Shown here one piece after another: positions 52,934 through 60,392 of a DNA stretch of 64,000 bases. The position numbers and the translations under genes were made by a program. This DNA is from Clostridia bacterium. Lineage in GTDB: Bacteria > Bacillota > Clostridia > Oscillospirales > CAG-272. The notes beneath the pieces were generated by a model. It had not been told where the DNA came from. It did no database searches and saw only the letters and a program-made list of their open reading frames with translations. The number at the start of each line of letters is the position of its first letter. The stretch's first letter is position 1. The stretch spans positions 23,705 through 87,704 of the forward strand of contig JAFTYG010000047.1 of the NCBI GenBank assembly GCA_017461365.1, given 5' to 3'.

Positions 52934-53009
52934 GCTGGTATGGCTCAGTCGGTAGAGCACGTCATTGGTAATGACGAGGTCATCAGTTCGATTCTGATTA
53001 CCAGCTCCA
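52934..53009 (+). tRNA. tRNA-Thr (anticodon GGT)
   Basis: The acceptor GCTGGTA pairs with TACCAGC, the D stem is GCTC/GAGC, the anticodon stem CGTCA/TGACG encloses TTGGTAA (anticodon GGT), and the T arm is ATCAG TTCGATT CTGAT. The discriminator is T at 53006 and CCA (53007-53009) is encoded. A terminator follows directly. Confidence 0.97.
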
Positions 53010-53045
53010 AAGCAACAGGTCGATCGATCTGTTGCTTTTTGTTTT
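53009..53045 (+). terminator. Terminator of tRNA-Thr
   Basis: AAAGCAACAG and CTGTTGCTTT pair around GTCGATCGAT and end in a T-run. Confidence 0.85.
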
Positions 53046-53055
53046 TAGGGTATTG

Positions 53056-53164
53056 AATTTCAAATTGAGGTTTGTGGGGGCGTTCAAATTATTGGTCGAA
53101 CGCACGTATATACGTATCATTTGTACGTGCATACTCCCCGATAAACTCAAAATTACAAATTTCT
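53056..53164. repeat. Dispersed MITE-like repeat, short copy
   Basis: The left end TTTCAAATTGAGGTTTGTGG and the right end (complement of a TIR: CCCCGATAAACTCAAAATTA) bracket a hairpin GCACGTATATACG...CGTACGTGC-like stem. The core found in longer copies is absent. Confidence 0.6.
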
Positions 53165-53174
53165 CAAAAAGATA

Positions 53175-53203
53175 TTGACATCAAAAAAAGATTATGATAT
53201 AAT
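53175..53203 (+). promoter_or_regulatory. Perfect consensus promoter of the T-box/valS transcript
   Basis: TTGACA (53175-53180), 17 bp, TATAAT (53198-53203), just upstream of the T-box leader. Confidence 0.85.
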
Positions 53204-53218
53204 TTACGATATAAACAA

Positions 53219-53489
53219 AGGCTTTGATAAGGAGCAGTAAGCGTTTTTTCCGAGCGCAGAGAGCGGACGGTTGGTGAAAGTCCGTGTCGGGGAGCGTCGA
53301 AGTCGCCTTGGAGCCTTGCGGGTGAACAGCTAACACAGAGTAATCCGCAACGGTCGCCGCCGTTATCGGCTGAGCTCTTCCCTTTTTTCGAAAGAGCTTT
53401 TGAGAGTCTTTTTATCGCGGTGCGAAAAAAAGAAAATCAGGTGGTACCGCGTGCTTCCACGTCCTGATACGGACTTGGAGGCTTTTTTA
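53219..53489 (+). ncRNA. T-box leader (tRNA-Val sensing)
   Basis: The 5' end has the AGCAGTAAGCG start of a T-box stem I. The conserved T-box sequence AGGTGGTACCGCG is at 53439-53451, with TGGT as the bulge that would pair with the ACCA end of an uncharged tRNA. The candidate specifier is GTC, a valine codon, in GCGTCGAAGTCGCC near 53297-53310. The terminator at 53453-53488 is the off-state. Uncharged tRNA-Val would favour the antiterminator and raise valS expression. The specifier assignment is an inference from position. Confidence 0.92.
53453..53488 (+). terminator. T-box regulated terminator
   Basis: GCTTCCACGTCC pairs imperfectly with GGACTTGGAGGC, followed by a T-run. Its left arm overlaps the region that can form the antiterminator. 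Confidence 0.8.
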
Positions 53490-53530
53490 TTTTGTTTTTA
53501 AAAATTTCAATAATATTACGGAGGTTAAAA

Positions 53531-56185
53531 ATGAATTCCTACAATGAGCTTCCGAAGGTATATTCACCCTCGGAATTTGAAGACCGCATCTATCAGAATT
53601 GGTGCGACAAGGGCTACTTTACGCCCGACGTAAAGAACCCCGCACCCTCCTTTTCTATCGTTATCCCCCCTCCAAACGTAACGGGACAGCTCCACATGGG
53701 ACACGCCCTCGACGAGACTCTTCAGGACATCCTTGTCCGTTACAAGAGAATGCAGGGCTTTAACACGCTTTGGGTTCCCGGTACAGACCACGCGGGTATC
53801 GCAACGCAGATCAAGGTCGAGGAACAGCTTCGTGTAAACGAGGGACTGACACGCTACGACCTTGGACGCGAAAAGTTCCTTGAGCGCGTATGGGATTGGA
53901 AGCATCAGTACGGCAGCCGTATCATCAGCCAGCTCAAAAAGCTCGGCGCATCCTGCGACTGGACACGTGAGCGCTTTACAATGGACGAGGGCTGCTCCCG
54001 CGCTGTTCGCGAGGTATTTGTAAATCTTTACGATAAGGGACTTATATACAGAGGAAACCGCATAATCAACTGGTGCCCCCACTGCATCACCGCCCTTTCC
54101 GACGCTGAGGTAGAATACTCCGAGCAGGACGGCTACTTCTGGCATATCAAATACCCGATAAAGGGCGAGGACGGCTACGTTGAGGTGGCTACAACGCGTC
54201 CCGAGACTATGTTCGGTGACACCGCCGTTGCGGTAAACCCCAACGATGAGGCTACAAAGCACCTTATCGGCAAAACGCTTATTCTTCCCATTGTCAACCG
54301 TGAGATCCCCGTTATCGCTGACGACTATGTTGAGATCGGCTTCGGTACGGGCTGTGTTAAGATAACCCCCGCTCACGATCCCAACGACTTCCTTGTAGGT
54401 CAGAGACACGGACTTGAGCAGATAAAGGTAATGAACGACGATGCCACAATGAACGCTCACGCGGGCAAGTATGAGGGTATGGACAGATACGCCTGCCGCA
54501 AGGCTCTCGTTGCAGATCTTGAAGAGGCGGGACTTCTTATCAAGGTAGTTCCCCACAAGCACAACGTAGGCGCTTGCTACCGTTGCGGAACGACGGTAGA
54601 GCCTATCACGTCCAATCAGTGGTTCGTAAAGATGGAGCCTCTTGCAGGTCCTGCGCTTGACGTTGTTCGTGACGGAAGAGTAAAGTTCGTTCCCGAGCGC
54701 TTCAGTAAGACATACGTTAACTGGATGGAAAACGTACACGATTGGTGTATCTCCCGTCAGCTCTGGTGGGGACACAGAATTCCCACCTTCTACTGCGACG
54801 CTTGCGGTGAGATGACCGTTTCAAAGACCGATATTGAGGTATGTCCTCACTGCGGAGCAAAGGTAAGACAGGAAAACGACGTTCTTGACACATGGTTCTC
54901 CTCTGCCCTCTGGCCCTTCTCCACTATGGGATGGCCCGACAAGACCGAGGAGCTTGAAAAGTACTATCCCACAAGCGCGCTTGTTACAGGATATGACATC
55001 ATATTCTTCTGGGTTGCGCGTATGATATTCTCGGGACTCGAGCATATGGATAAAGAGCCCTTTTCCACCGTATTTATCCACGGACTTGTTCGTGACGCTC
55101 AGGGCAGAAAGATGTCCAAGTCTCTCGGCAACGGTATAGATCCTCTTGAAATAATCAGCAAATACGGCGCAGATGCTCTCCGTTACGCGCTTGCAACAGG
55201 AAACTCTCCCGGAAACGATATGCGTTTCTCCGACGAGAAGATAGAGGCGGCAAGAAACTTTGCCAACAAGCTGTGGAACGCTTCCCGTTTCGTAAGAATG
55301 AACCTGACCATAGACGAGATAGTTCTTCCCGAGTCGGACAAGCTCGCATCCGAGGATAAGTGGATACTCAACGAGTTCAACAAGCTGACGGCAAACGTTA
55401 CCGCAGCTCTTGACAAGTATGAGATAGGCGTAGCGCTTGCGGCTATCTATGACTTTACTTGGGACGTATTCTGCGATTGGTATATCGAGCTTACCAAGGC
55501 GCGTCTTAACGACAAGGAGAGCGAGGGCAACAAGGCTGCTCAGAACGTGCTCGGCTACGTACTGACAGGCACGTTGAAGCTCCTCCATCCCTTTATGCCC
55601 TTTATTACCGAGGAAATATATCAGGCGCTCCCCCACGACTGCGAGAGCATTATGATCTCCGATTATCCGAAGTTCTGCGAAGCGCTCGTATTCGAGGCTG
55701 ATGCCGAGAAGATGAACCGTGTTATAACAGCGATCAAGGCTATCCGCGCACGCAGAAACGAGATGAATGTTCCTCCCTCCCGCAAGGCTAAGGTATATAT
55801 ATCGACCAAGTACACCGACTCCTTTAACGGAGAGACGGCTGTGTTCTTCGGCAGACTCGCATCGGCATCCGAGGTAGAGATAACCGACCGCCCCGAGACC
55901 TTTGAGGGCATCGTTTCGGCAGACAACGCCGTACAGATAATCACCGATTCGGCAACCATCTTCCTCCCCCTGTCCGATATTATCGACACAGAAAAGGAGA
56001 TAGCCCGACTTGAGGCTGAGCAGAAGAAGCTTCTCGGTGAGATCGAAAGGCTTGAAAAGAAGCTTTCAAACGAAGGCTTTGTGGCTAAGGCTCCCGCCGC
56101 TGTAGTTGAGGGCGAGAAGGCAAAGCTTGCAAAGTATCGCGAGAACCTCGACGGAGTTGTTTCGGCACTTGCAAAAATGAAATAA
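53531..56185 (+). CDS. valS: Valyl-tRNA synthetase
   Basis: The start at 53531 follows CGGAGG and gives 884 residues. Class I synthetase motifs are [14 protein letters not shown] (HIGH) and [13 protein letters not shown] (KMSKS). The editing domain carries [13 protein letters not shown]. The CPHC/CGAKV zinc-type knuckles lie near residues 445-460 (CDACGEM...CPHCGAK). The C-terminal coiled coil ([20 protein letters not shown]) binds the tRNA arm. It is under T-box control and followed by a terminator. Confidence 0.98.
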   Translation: MNSYNELPKVYSPSEFEDRIYQNWCDKGYFTPDVKNPAPSFSIVIPPPNVTGQLHMGHALDETLQDILVRYKRMQGFNTLWVPGTDHAGIATQIKVEEQLRVNEGLTRYDLGREKFLERVWDWKHQYGSRIISQLKKLGASCDWTRERFTMDEGCSRAVREVFVNLYDKGLIYRGNRIINWCPHCITALSDAEVEYSEQDGYFWHIKYPIKGEDGYVEVATTRPETMFGDTAVAVNPNDEATKHLIGKTLILPIVNREIPVIADDYVEIGFGTGCVKITPAHDPNDFLVGQRHGLEQIKVMNDDATMNAHAGKYEGMDRYACRKALVADLEEAGLLIKVVPHKHNVGACYRCGTTVEPITSNQWFVKMEPLAGPALDVVRDGRVKFVPERFSKTYVNWMENVHDWCISRQLWWGHRIPTFYCDACGEMTVSKTDIEVCPHCGAKVRQENDVLDTWFSSALWPFSTMGWPDKTEELEKYYPTSALVTGYDIIFFWVARMIFSGLEHMDKEPFSTVFIHGLVRDAQGRKMSKSLGNGIDPLEIISKYGADALRYALATGNSPGNDMRFSDEKIEAARNFANKLWNASRFVRMNLTIDEIVLPESDKLASEDKWILNEFNKLTANVTAALDKYEIGVALAAIYDFTWDVFCDWYIELTKARLNDKESEGNKAAQNVLGYVLTGTLKLLHPFMPFITEEIYQALPHDCESIMISDYPKFCEALVFEADAEKMNRVITAIKAIRARRNEMNVPPSRKAKVYISTKYTDSFNGETAVFFGRLASASEVEITDRPETFEGIVSADNAVQIITDSATIFLPLSDIIDTEKEIARLEAEQKKLLGEIERLEKKLSNEGFVAKAPAAVVEGEKAKLAKYRENLDGVVSALAKMK

Positions 56186-56193
56186 TTACTTTA

Positions 56194-56224
56194 CAGGCTA
56201 CCTCATAATGGGGTAGCCTGTTTT
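56194..56224 (+). terminator. Terminator of valS
   Basis: CAGGCTACC and GGTAGCCTG pair around a short loop and end in TTTT, nine bases after the stop. Confidence 0.85.
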
Positions 56225-56248
56225 ATGTGTCAGGAACTATTGAAATAT

Positions 56249-56552
56249 TCAAATTGGAATTTGTAGGGGTGTTTGTATCGGTGGGCGAACTAATATTTAG
56301 CCTTCTCCCGTGGAGAAGGGGGACCGCTTGCGGTGGATGAGGAGATCGCCATTTGTACAGGCTTCGATCTCCTCATCCGTCACGACTTCGTCGCGCCACC
56401 TTCTCCGCTGGAGAAGGCTTTTTGTTACTTTGCCCCGTTGGGGGTGTGCGAACATAGCCAACTCCCCTATAAACTCCAATTTGAAGAACAGACCGCACGA
56501 ACTATGTTCGTGCCTTTTCGCCAACGGCGAAAAAGACAAACTCCAATTTGCA
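56249..56552. repeat. Dispersed MITE-like repeat with an inserted second element
   Basis: The left TIR TCAAATTGGAATTTGTAGGG (56249-56268) and the right TIR (complement at 56464-56482) bracket an interior that contains a different palindromic element (56299-56419). To the right, 56490-56536 repeats the module also present at 47850-47896, closing with another TIR copy (CAAACTCCAATTTG) near 56550. No gene lies in this 500-bp stretch. Confidence 0.75.
56299..56419. mobile_element. Palindromic MITE of the type common in gut Firmicutes
   Basis: The 121-bp element starts AGCCTTCTCC...GGAGAAGG and ends with the inverted counterpart CCTTCTCC...GGAGAAGGCT. Inner arms GATGAGGAGATCG and CGATCTCCTCATC are perfect complements. 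From general knowledge, elements of this form (TAGCCTTCTCC ends, GATGAGG inner arm) are widespread in Faecalibacterium-like genomes. It carries no ORF and is nested in the older repeat. Confidence 0.7.
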
Positions 56553-56632
56553 ACCAAAAGACATATTTTTATACCCATTAACAAGCCACTCTGAATTTTC
56601 ATAAAAAAATTTAATTTTTTTCAAAAAAGGTG

Positions 56633-56661
56633 TTGACAAACCCAAAACAATGTGGTATAAT
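56633..56661 (+). promoter_or_regulatory. Perfect consensus promoter of the tRNA-Met/tRNA-Glu genes
   Basis: TTGACA (56633-56638), 17 bp, TATAAT (56656-56661), 31 bp before the first tRNA. Confidence 0.85.
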
Positions 56662-56691
56662 ATTCAGGCGTTCGGCAAAAGCCGTGCGTAT

Positions 56692-56768
56692 GGCGGGATA
56701 GCTCAGTTGGCTAGAGCAACCGGTTCATACCCGGTAGGTCATGGGTTCAAGTCCAATTCCCGCTACCA
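56692..56768 (+). tRNA. tRNA-Met (CAT, elongator; Ile2 possible)
   Basis: The acceptor GGCGGGA pairs with TCCCGCT (one G-T pair), the D stem is GCTC/GAGC, the anticodon stem CCGGT/ACCCGG region encloses TTCATAC (anticodon CAT), and the T arm has GGGTTCAAGTCC. CCA is encoded at 56766-56768. It lacks the C1-A72 mismatch of initiators. A lysidine-modified tRNA-Ile with CAT cannot be excluded by eye. Confidence 0.93.
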
Positions 56769-56770
56769 AT

Positions 56771-56800
56771 AAGTTATCCACCTTTAGAGGTGGATAACTT
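56771..56800 (+). other. Hairpin between the two tRNAs
   Basis: AAGTTATCCACC and GGTGGATAACTT form a perfect 12-bp stem with a six-base loop and only two following T residues. It may be a partial terminator or a processing signal that sets the ratio of tRNA-Met to tRNA-Glu. Confidence 0.6.
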
Positions 56801-56806
56801 TTAAAA

Positions 56807-56881
56807 GGCCCGTTGGTCAAGCGGCTAAGACACCGCCCTTTCACGGCGGTAACGGGAGTTCGATTCTCCCACGGGTCACCA
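56807..56881 (+). tRNA. tRNA-Glu (anticodon TTC)
   Basis: The acceptor GGCCCGT pairs with ACGGGTC, the anticodon stem CCGCC/GGCGG encloses CTTTCAC (anticodon TTC), and the T arm is GGGAG TTCGATT CTCCC. The discriminator is A at 56878 and CCA is encoded at 56879-56881. Confidence 0.97.
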
Positions 56882-56917
56882 AAAAAGACAAAATTCGACA
56901 GAATTTTGTCTTTTTTT
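56882..56917 (+). terminator. Terminator of the tRNA-Met/tRNA-Glu unit
   Basis: GACAAAATTC and GAATTTTGTC pair around a four-base loop and end in seven T residues. Confidence 0.9.
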
Positions 56918-56983
56918 ATACAAACCGCAGTTTGTATTACTTTCGCAATGATGACATATGTGCAAAACTACGTTTTTATAACA

Positions 56984-57020
56984 AGCCACCCGTATCGGAC
57001 GTTACCGCTTACGGGCGGCT
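56984..57020. terminator. Terminator of the 53-residue protein gene
   Basis: AGCCACCCGTA and TACGGGCGGCT form an 11-bp stem (one mismatch) 17 bp after the stop at 57037, with T-rich sequence on both sides. Confidence 0.65.
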
Positions 57021-57036
57021 GTTTTTGTTTTGACTA

Positions 57037-57198
57037 TCAGTTCTCCTTTGCAAAAAGAACTACAAAGCCCTGATCGGGGCTTCCGAGTATCTGCTGAACT
57101 GTCCAACCGCCCGCAGCCATCATCTTGACGGTCTTGTCGAGCTCCTCAGCGCTTGCTTTAACACCGACCTTCTGAACGGATTTTACCTCGTACTGCAT
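57037..57198 (-). CDS. 53-residue DUF4177-like protein
   Basis: A short frame on the minus strand begins at an ATG preceded by GGAAGGACC with GAGGAGG further up, and encodes MQYEVKSVQKVGVKASAEEL, then DKTVKMMAAGGWTVQQILGS, ending GFVVLFAKEN. The pattern (YEVK start, helix with LxxxxxxxAxxGW, then a strand and VVLF) resembles DUF4177 proteins, small alpha/beta proteins of unknown function. Its own hairpin terminator supports it as a gene. Confidence 0.75.
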   Translation of the reverse strand: MQYEVKSVQKVGVKASAEELDKTVKMMAAGGWTVQQILGSPDQGFVVLFAKEN

Positions 57199-57488
57199 GG
57201 TCCTTCCTCCTCTCTCGGTTTATGTACGCTTATTTTAGCACCGTTTTATTAGCGCGAGGTTAAAAATTTGTTTGAGATTTATTAAACTCGGAAAATTCTT
57301 TTTCATTAGGAAAAAATCACGCATATTGGCAAAAAAATTATATTTTTTCCGTAACGCGATGATCGTTTTAAAAAAATAATCTGACGAATATCCTCAACAA
57401 AGTGGGACTTAGTCGCTAATAGCTTAGCCCCCTTTTCTTTACGGTAGCTCAAAATTCGTACAATTATTTTATATTTACCCGAAAGCCC

Positions 57489-57517
57489 TTGACAAAAGGC
57501 GATATTTTTGGTAAAAT
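57489..57517 (+). promoter_or_regulatory. Sigma-A promoter of the ABC transporter leader
   Basis: TTGACA (57489-57494) and TAAAAT (57512-57517) are 17 bp apart. Upstream (57199-57488) is AT-rich non-coding DNA with one hairpin (GGAAAAAAT.../...ATTTTTTCC at about 57310-57352). Confidence 0.75.
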
Positions 57518-57625
57518 AGTACCCGTAACTTAAATGTTTTGGCGAAAAACAGTACCCGTATTTATGCGTTCGCAAGGAATTGTCGTCATGGTCTGAGACA
57601 ATATCGCAAGTACGGGCATTTTTTT
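57518..57625 (+). ncRNA. Unassigned cis-regulatory leader RNA with terminator
   Basis: Between promoter and the solute-binding gene, the 10-mer AGTACCCGTA occurs twice (57518-57527 and 57551-57560). The later TACGGG (57611-57616) can pair with CCCGTA of either copy. Pairing with the second copy, together with TGCG/CGCA and an inner TTGTC/GACAA stem, forms a large hairpin followed by eight T residues, a strong terminator. Two competing partners for one terminator arm are what an attenuator or riboswitch needs. I find no T-box, TPP, SAM, preQ1 or guanidine signature that fits. Confidence 0.6.
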
Positions 57626-57686
57626 TGAAATTTAACGGCTGTTGCCGTAAAAATTATAAATACTTTTTAATAAGGAGATCATGAAA

Positions 57687-58613
57687 ATGAAAAAACTCTT
57701 TTCTATCATCTTAGCGCTTGCGTTATGCGCTTGCGCGTGCGTATCCCTCTCATCCTGCGGCGAAAAAACAGACTACAAGGTAGGTATCTGCCAGCTTATG
57801 AAGCACGAGTCCCTTGACAAAGCGACAGAGGGCTTTATCGCAGCTCTTGAAGCAGAGCTCGAAAAGGAAGGCAAGACCGTTGAGGTCATCACTCAGGTTG
57901 CGGGCGAGCCCAACCTCTGCACCACCGTTGTAAGCACTCTGCTTGCTCAGAACGTTGACCTTCTTATGGCTAACGCTACTCCCGCTCTGACCGCGGCTGC
58001 AAGCGCTACCACCACAGTTCCCGTTCTCGGCACGTCTGTTACCGACTACAACGACACCTTCAAGAGCGGTATCCCCTCAAACGTATCAGGCACATCCGAC
58101 GCCGTTCCCTTTGACGAGCAGGCTCAGATGATGATCGACACCCTTGACCTGAAGGCAGGCGACAAGGTTGGCGTTCTTTACTGCACAAACGAGTCGAACT
58201 CCAAGCTTCAGTACGAGGCTGTAAAGGCTCTCTTTGAGGCAAAGGGCGTTGTTGTTACTCCCTACACCTTCTCCGAGACCACAGAGCTCAGCGCTGTAGT
58301 TACTAAGGCAGCCGACGAGAGCCGCGCTATCTACGTGCCCTCCGACAACACCGTTGCCGACAACGATAGCACAGTAGGTATGATCTGTGACGAGAAGAAC
58401 GTTCCCGTATTCACAAGCTATGCAAGCTCTATCGGCTACGCAAGCCTTGCTATCGACTACTACAAGCTCGGTGAGGAAACAGGTAAGATGGCGGCACAGA
58501 TCCTTCTCGGCAACAAGCAGCCCTCCGACTTTGAAGTTATTACACTTACTCCCACCGTTGTTTACAACGAAACACTCTGCGCTAAGCTCGGCGTAGCAGT
58601 ACCCGAAAACTGA
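57687..58613 (+). CDS. ABC transporter substrate-binding lipoprotein (PF04392/TrpX-like)
   Basis: The ATG at 57687 is nine bases from AAGGAG; an ATG at 57681 is closer. The lipoprotein signal ends LSSC. The mature domain (KVGICQLMKHESLDKATEGF, NATPALTAAASATTTVPVLG, PSNVSGTSDAVP) is the PF04392 binding-protein fold, related to proteins that bind aromatic amino acids or other small molecules in Firmicutes. It heads an operon with a permease and an ATPase, behind the leader RNA. The ligand is unknown. Confidence 0.88.
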   Translation: MKKLFSIILALALCACACVSLSSCGEKTDYKVGICQLMKHESLDKATEGFIAALEAELEKEGKTVEVITQVAGEPNLCTTVVSTLLAQNVDLLMANATPALTAAASATTTVPVLGTSVTDYNDTFKSGIPSNVSGTSDAVPFDEQAQMMIDTLDLKAGDKVGVLYCTNESNSKLQYEAVKALFEAKGVVVTPYTFSETTELSAVVTKAADESRAIYVPSDNTVADNDSTVGMICDEKNVPVFTSYASSIGYASLAIDYYKLGEETGKMAAQILLGNKQPSDFEVITLTPTVVYNETLCAKLGVAVPEN

Positions 58614-58639
58614 TAATATCTTTGAGGTAAACATAAAAA

Positions 58640-59557
58640 ATGGCTTTTTTAAATGCGTTGCCCGGCGCGATCGCGGAAGGTCTTATATGGGGACTTATGG
58701 CGATAGGCGTCTACATCTCCTATAAAATATTGGATATTGCCGATCTTACGGTCGACGGCTCTATTTGCACGGGCGCGTGCGTTTGTACCGTTCTTATCCT
58801 CGCCGGAGTACCCGCATGGCTCAGCGTGATCATAGCGTTTTTAGCGGGAGTCCTTACGGGAATGGTAACGGGACTTTTACATACCGCCCTCGGTATCCCC
58901 TCTATATTGGCGGGAATACTGACACAGCTTACCCTTTACACCGTGAACCTTGCTATCCTCGGCGGACAGTCTATGCGCTCTATCGATCCCGGCGCGTACG
59001 ATCTGATGCTCAGCATCCGAAATCAGCCTATGGCTATCCTTACGGCGGGGCTTGTTATCGTCGGAGTCATAGTGGTTCTTTGGCTCTTCTTCTACACCGA
59101 GGTAGGACTTACGCTCAAGTCAACGGGCGACAACCCCGATATGAGCCGCGCTCAGGGCGTAAACGTAAAGTTCAATAAGGTACTCGGACTTGCTCTCTCC
59201 AACGGTATCGTCGCTCTTGCGGGAGCTCTCCTTGCTCAGTACAAGGGCTCGGCAAACATCAACGACGGACGCGGAGCTATCGTTATAGGACTTGCGGCTA
59301 TCTTTATCGGGCTGTCGGTCTCTATGAAGATAAAGCCCAACTTTGTGGTAAGCCTTATCGGCGTTGTATGCGGCGGTATAGTTTACTTTACCATTTACAC
59401 CTTCGTAATTATTCTCGGTCTTAAAACAGACTACCTCAAAATGCTGTCGGCAGTCATAGTTACAATATTCCTTGCCGTTCCTTATCTGAAAACTCACTAT
59501 TTTTCAAAGAAAAAGTCGGTAAAGGCTCAAAAGACGGGAGGTAAGAAGAATGCTTAA
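58640..59557 (+). CDS. ABC transporter permease (BPD_transp_2 type)
   Basis: The 305-residue protein has about eight to nine hydrophobic helices. It contains GLIWGLMAIGVYISYKILDI, the LTVDGS segment and GIPSILAGILTQLTLYTVNL, which mark the branched-chain/CUT2-like permease family that partners PF04392 binding proteins. The cytoplasmic coupling loop includes STGDNPDMSRAQGVN. It overlaps the following ATPase gene by eight bases. Confidence 0.9.
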   Translation: MAFLNALPGAIAEGLIWGLMAIGVYISYKILDIADLTVDGSICTGACVCTVLILAGVPAWLSVIIAFLAGVLTGMVTGLLHTALGIPSILAGILTQLTLYTVNLAILGGQSMRSIDPGAYDLMLSIRNQPMAILTAGLVIVGVIVVLWLFFYTEVGLTLKSTGDNPDMSRAQGVNVKFNKVLGLALSNGIVALAGALLAQYKGSANINDGRGAIVIGLAAIFIGLSVSMKIKPNFVVSLIGVVCGGIVYFTIYTFVIILGLKTDYLKMLSAVIVTIFLAVPYLKTHYFSKKKSVKAQKTGGKKNA

Positions 59558-60347
59558 AATAACAGATCTTCAAAAGACCTTCAACGCGGGAACCATCAAC
59601 GAAAAGATAGCTCTCAGCGGCTTTGATCTCAATATCGCAGACGGTGACTTTGTAACTGTTATCGGCGGTAACGGCGCGGGAAAGAGCACTCTGCTCAACG
59701 CGATCGCAGGCGTATGGAAGCCCGATTTCGGTACCATTGAGATAGACGGCGTCGACGTTACGAATATGCCCGAGCACAAACGCGCAAAGTTTCTCGGAAG
59801 AGTTTTTCAGGATCCTATGAAGGGCACGGCACCCGATATGGAGATCGCGGAAAATCTTTCTATCGCGTCCAAGAGAGGACTCAAAAGAAGCTTCCGTTGG
59901 GGATGCTCCCGAAAGGACAGAGAGAGCTACCGCGAGCTTCTTTCCCAGCTTGAGCTCGGACTTGAGAACAGACTTTCAACAAAGGTCGGACTTCTTTCGG
60001 GCGGTCAGCGTCAGGCAGTAACGCTTCTTATGGCGACGCTCAGAAAGCCCAAAATACTTTTGCTAGACGAGCACACGGCGGCGCTTGATCCCAAGACAGC
60101 CGCAAAGGTGCTTGAGATAACGAACAAGCTCGTCTGTGAAAATCACCTCACGACGCTTATGATCACTCATAATATGCACGATGCCATCGCGTACGGAAAC
60201 CGTCTTATTATGATGCATGAGGGACGCGTGGTAGTTGACGTTTCGGGCGAGGAAAAGAAAAAGCTCACTATTGAGCATCTTCTCGGACTTTTCGAGGAAG
60301 CAAGCGGAAAGAAATTTTCCGACGATAAAGTAATGCTTTCCAAATAA
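59550..60347 (+). CDS. ABC transporter ATP-binding protein
   Basis: The 265-residue protein has Walker A GGNGAGKST, the signature LLSGGQRQAV, Walker B ILLLDEHTA and the switch His in MITHNMHDA. It energises the transporter formed with the two preceding genes. It ends 2 bp before a strong terminator stem region. Confidence 0.95.
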   Translation: MLKITDLQKTFNAGTINEKIALSGFDLNIADGDFVTVIGGNGAGKSTLLNAIAGVWKPDFGTIEIDGVDVTNMPEHKRAKFLGRVFQDPMKGTAPDMEIAENLSIASKRGLKRSFRWGCSRKDRESYRELLSQLELGLENRLSTKVGLLSGGQRQAVTLLMATLRKPKILLLDEHTAALDPKTAAKVLEITNKLVCENHLTTLMITHNMHDAIAYGNRLIMMHEGRVVVDVSGEEKKKLTIEHLLGLFEEASGKKFSDDKVMLSK

Positions 60348-60387
60348 AAATAACGCATCCGACCGAGATCGGATGCGTTATTTTTAT
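60346..60387. terminator. Bidirectional intrinsic terminator
   Basis: AATAACGCATCCGA and TCGGATGCGTTATT form a 14-bp stem with A- and T-runs outside, between the convergent ATPase and metallo-beta-lactamase-fold genes. Confidence 0.9.
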
Positions 60388-60392
60388 GCATT

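Noticed and set aside
53564-54775. 403-residue minus-strand frame opposite valS
   Set aside because: Shadow of valS; it would run against the T-box transcript and has no family features.
57518-57625. TPP riboswitch, suggested by TCTGAGA in the leader
   Set aside because: The other conserved TPP elements (GGGGTGC and the ACCTGAT-GGATAATGCC helix) are absent and the fold differs.
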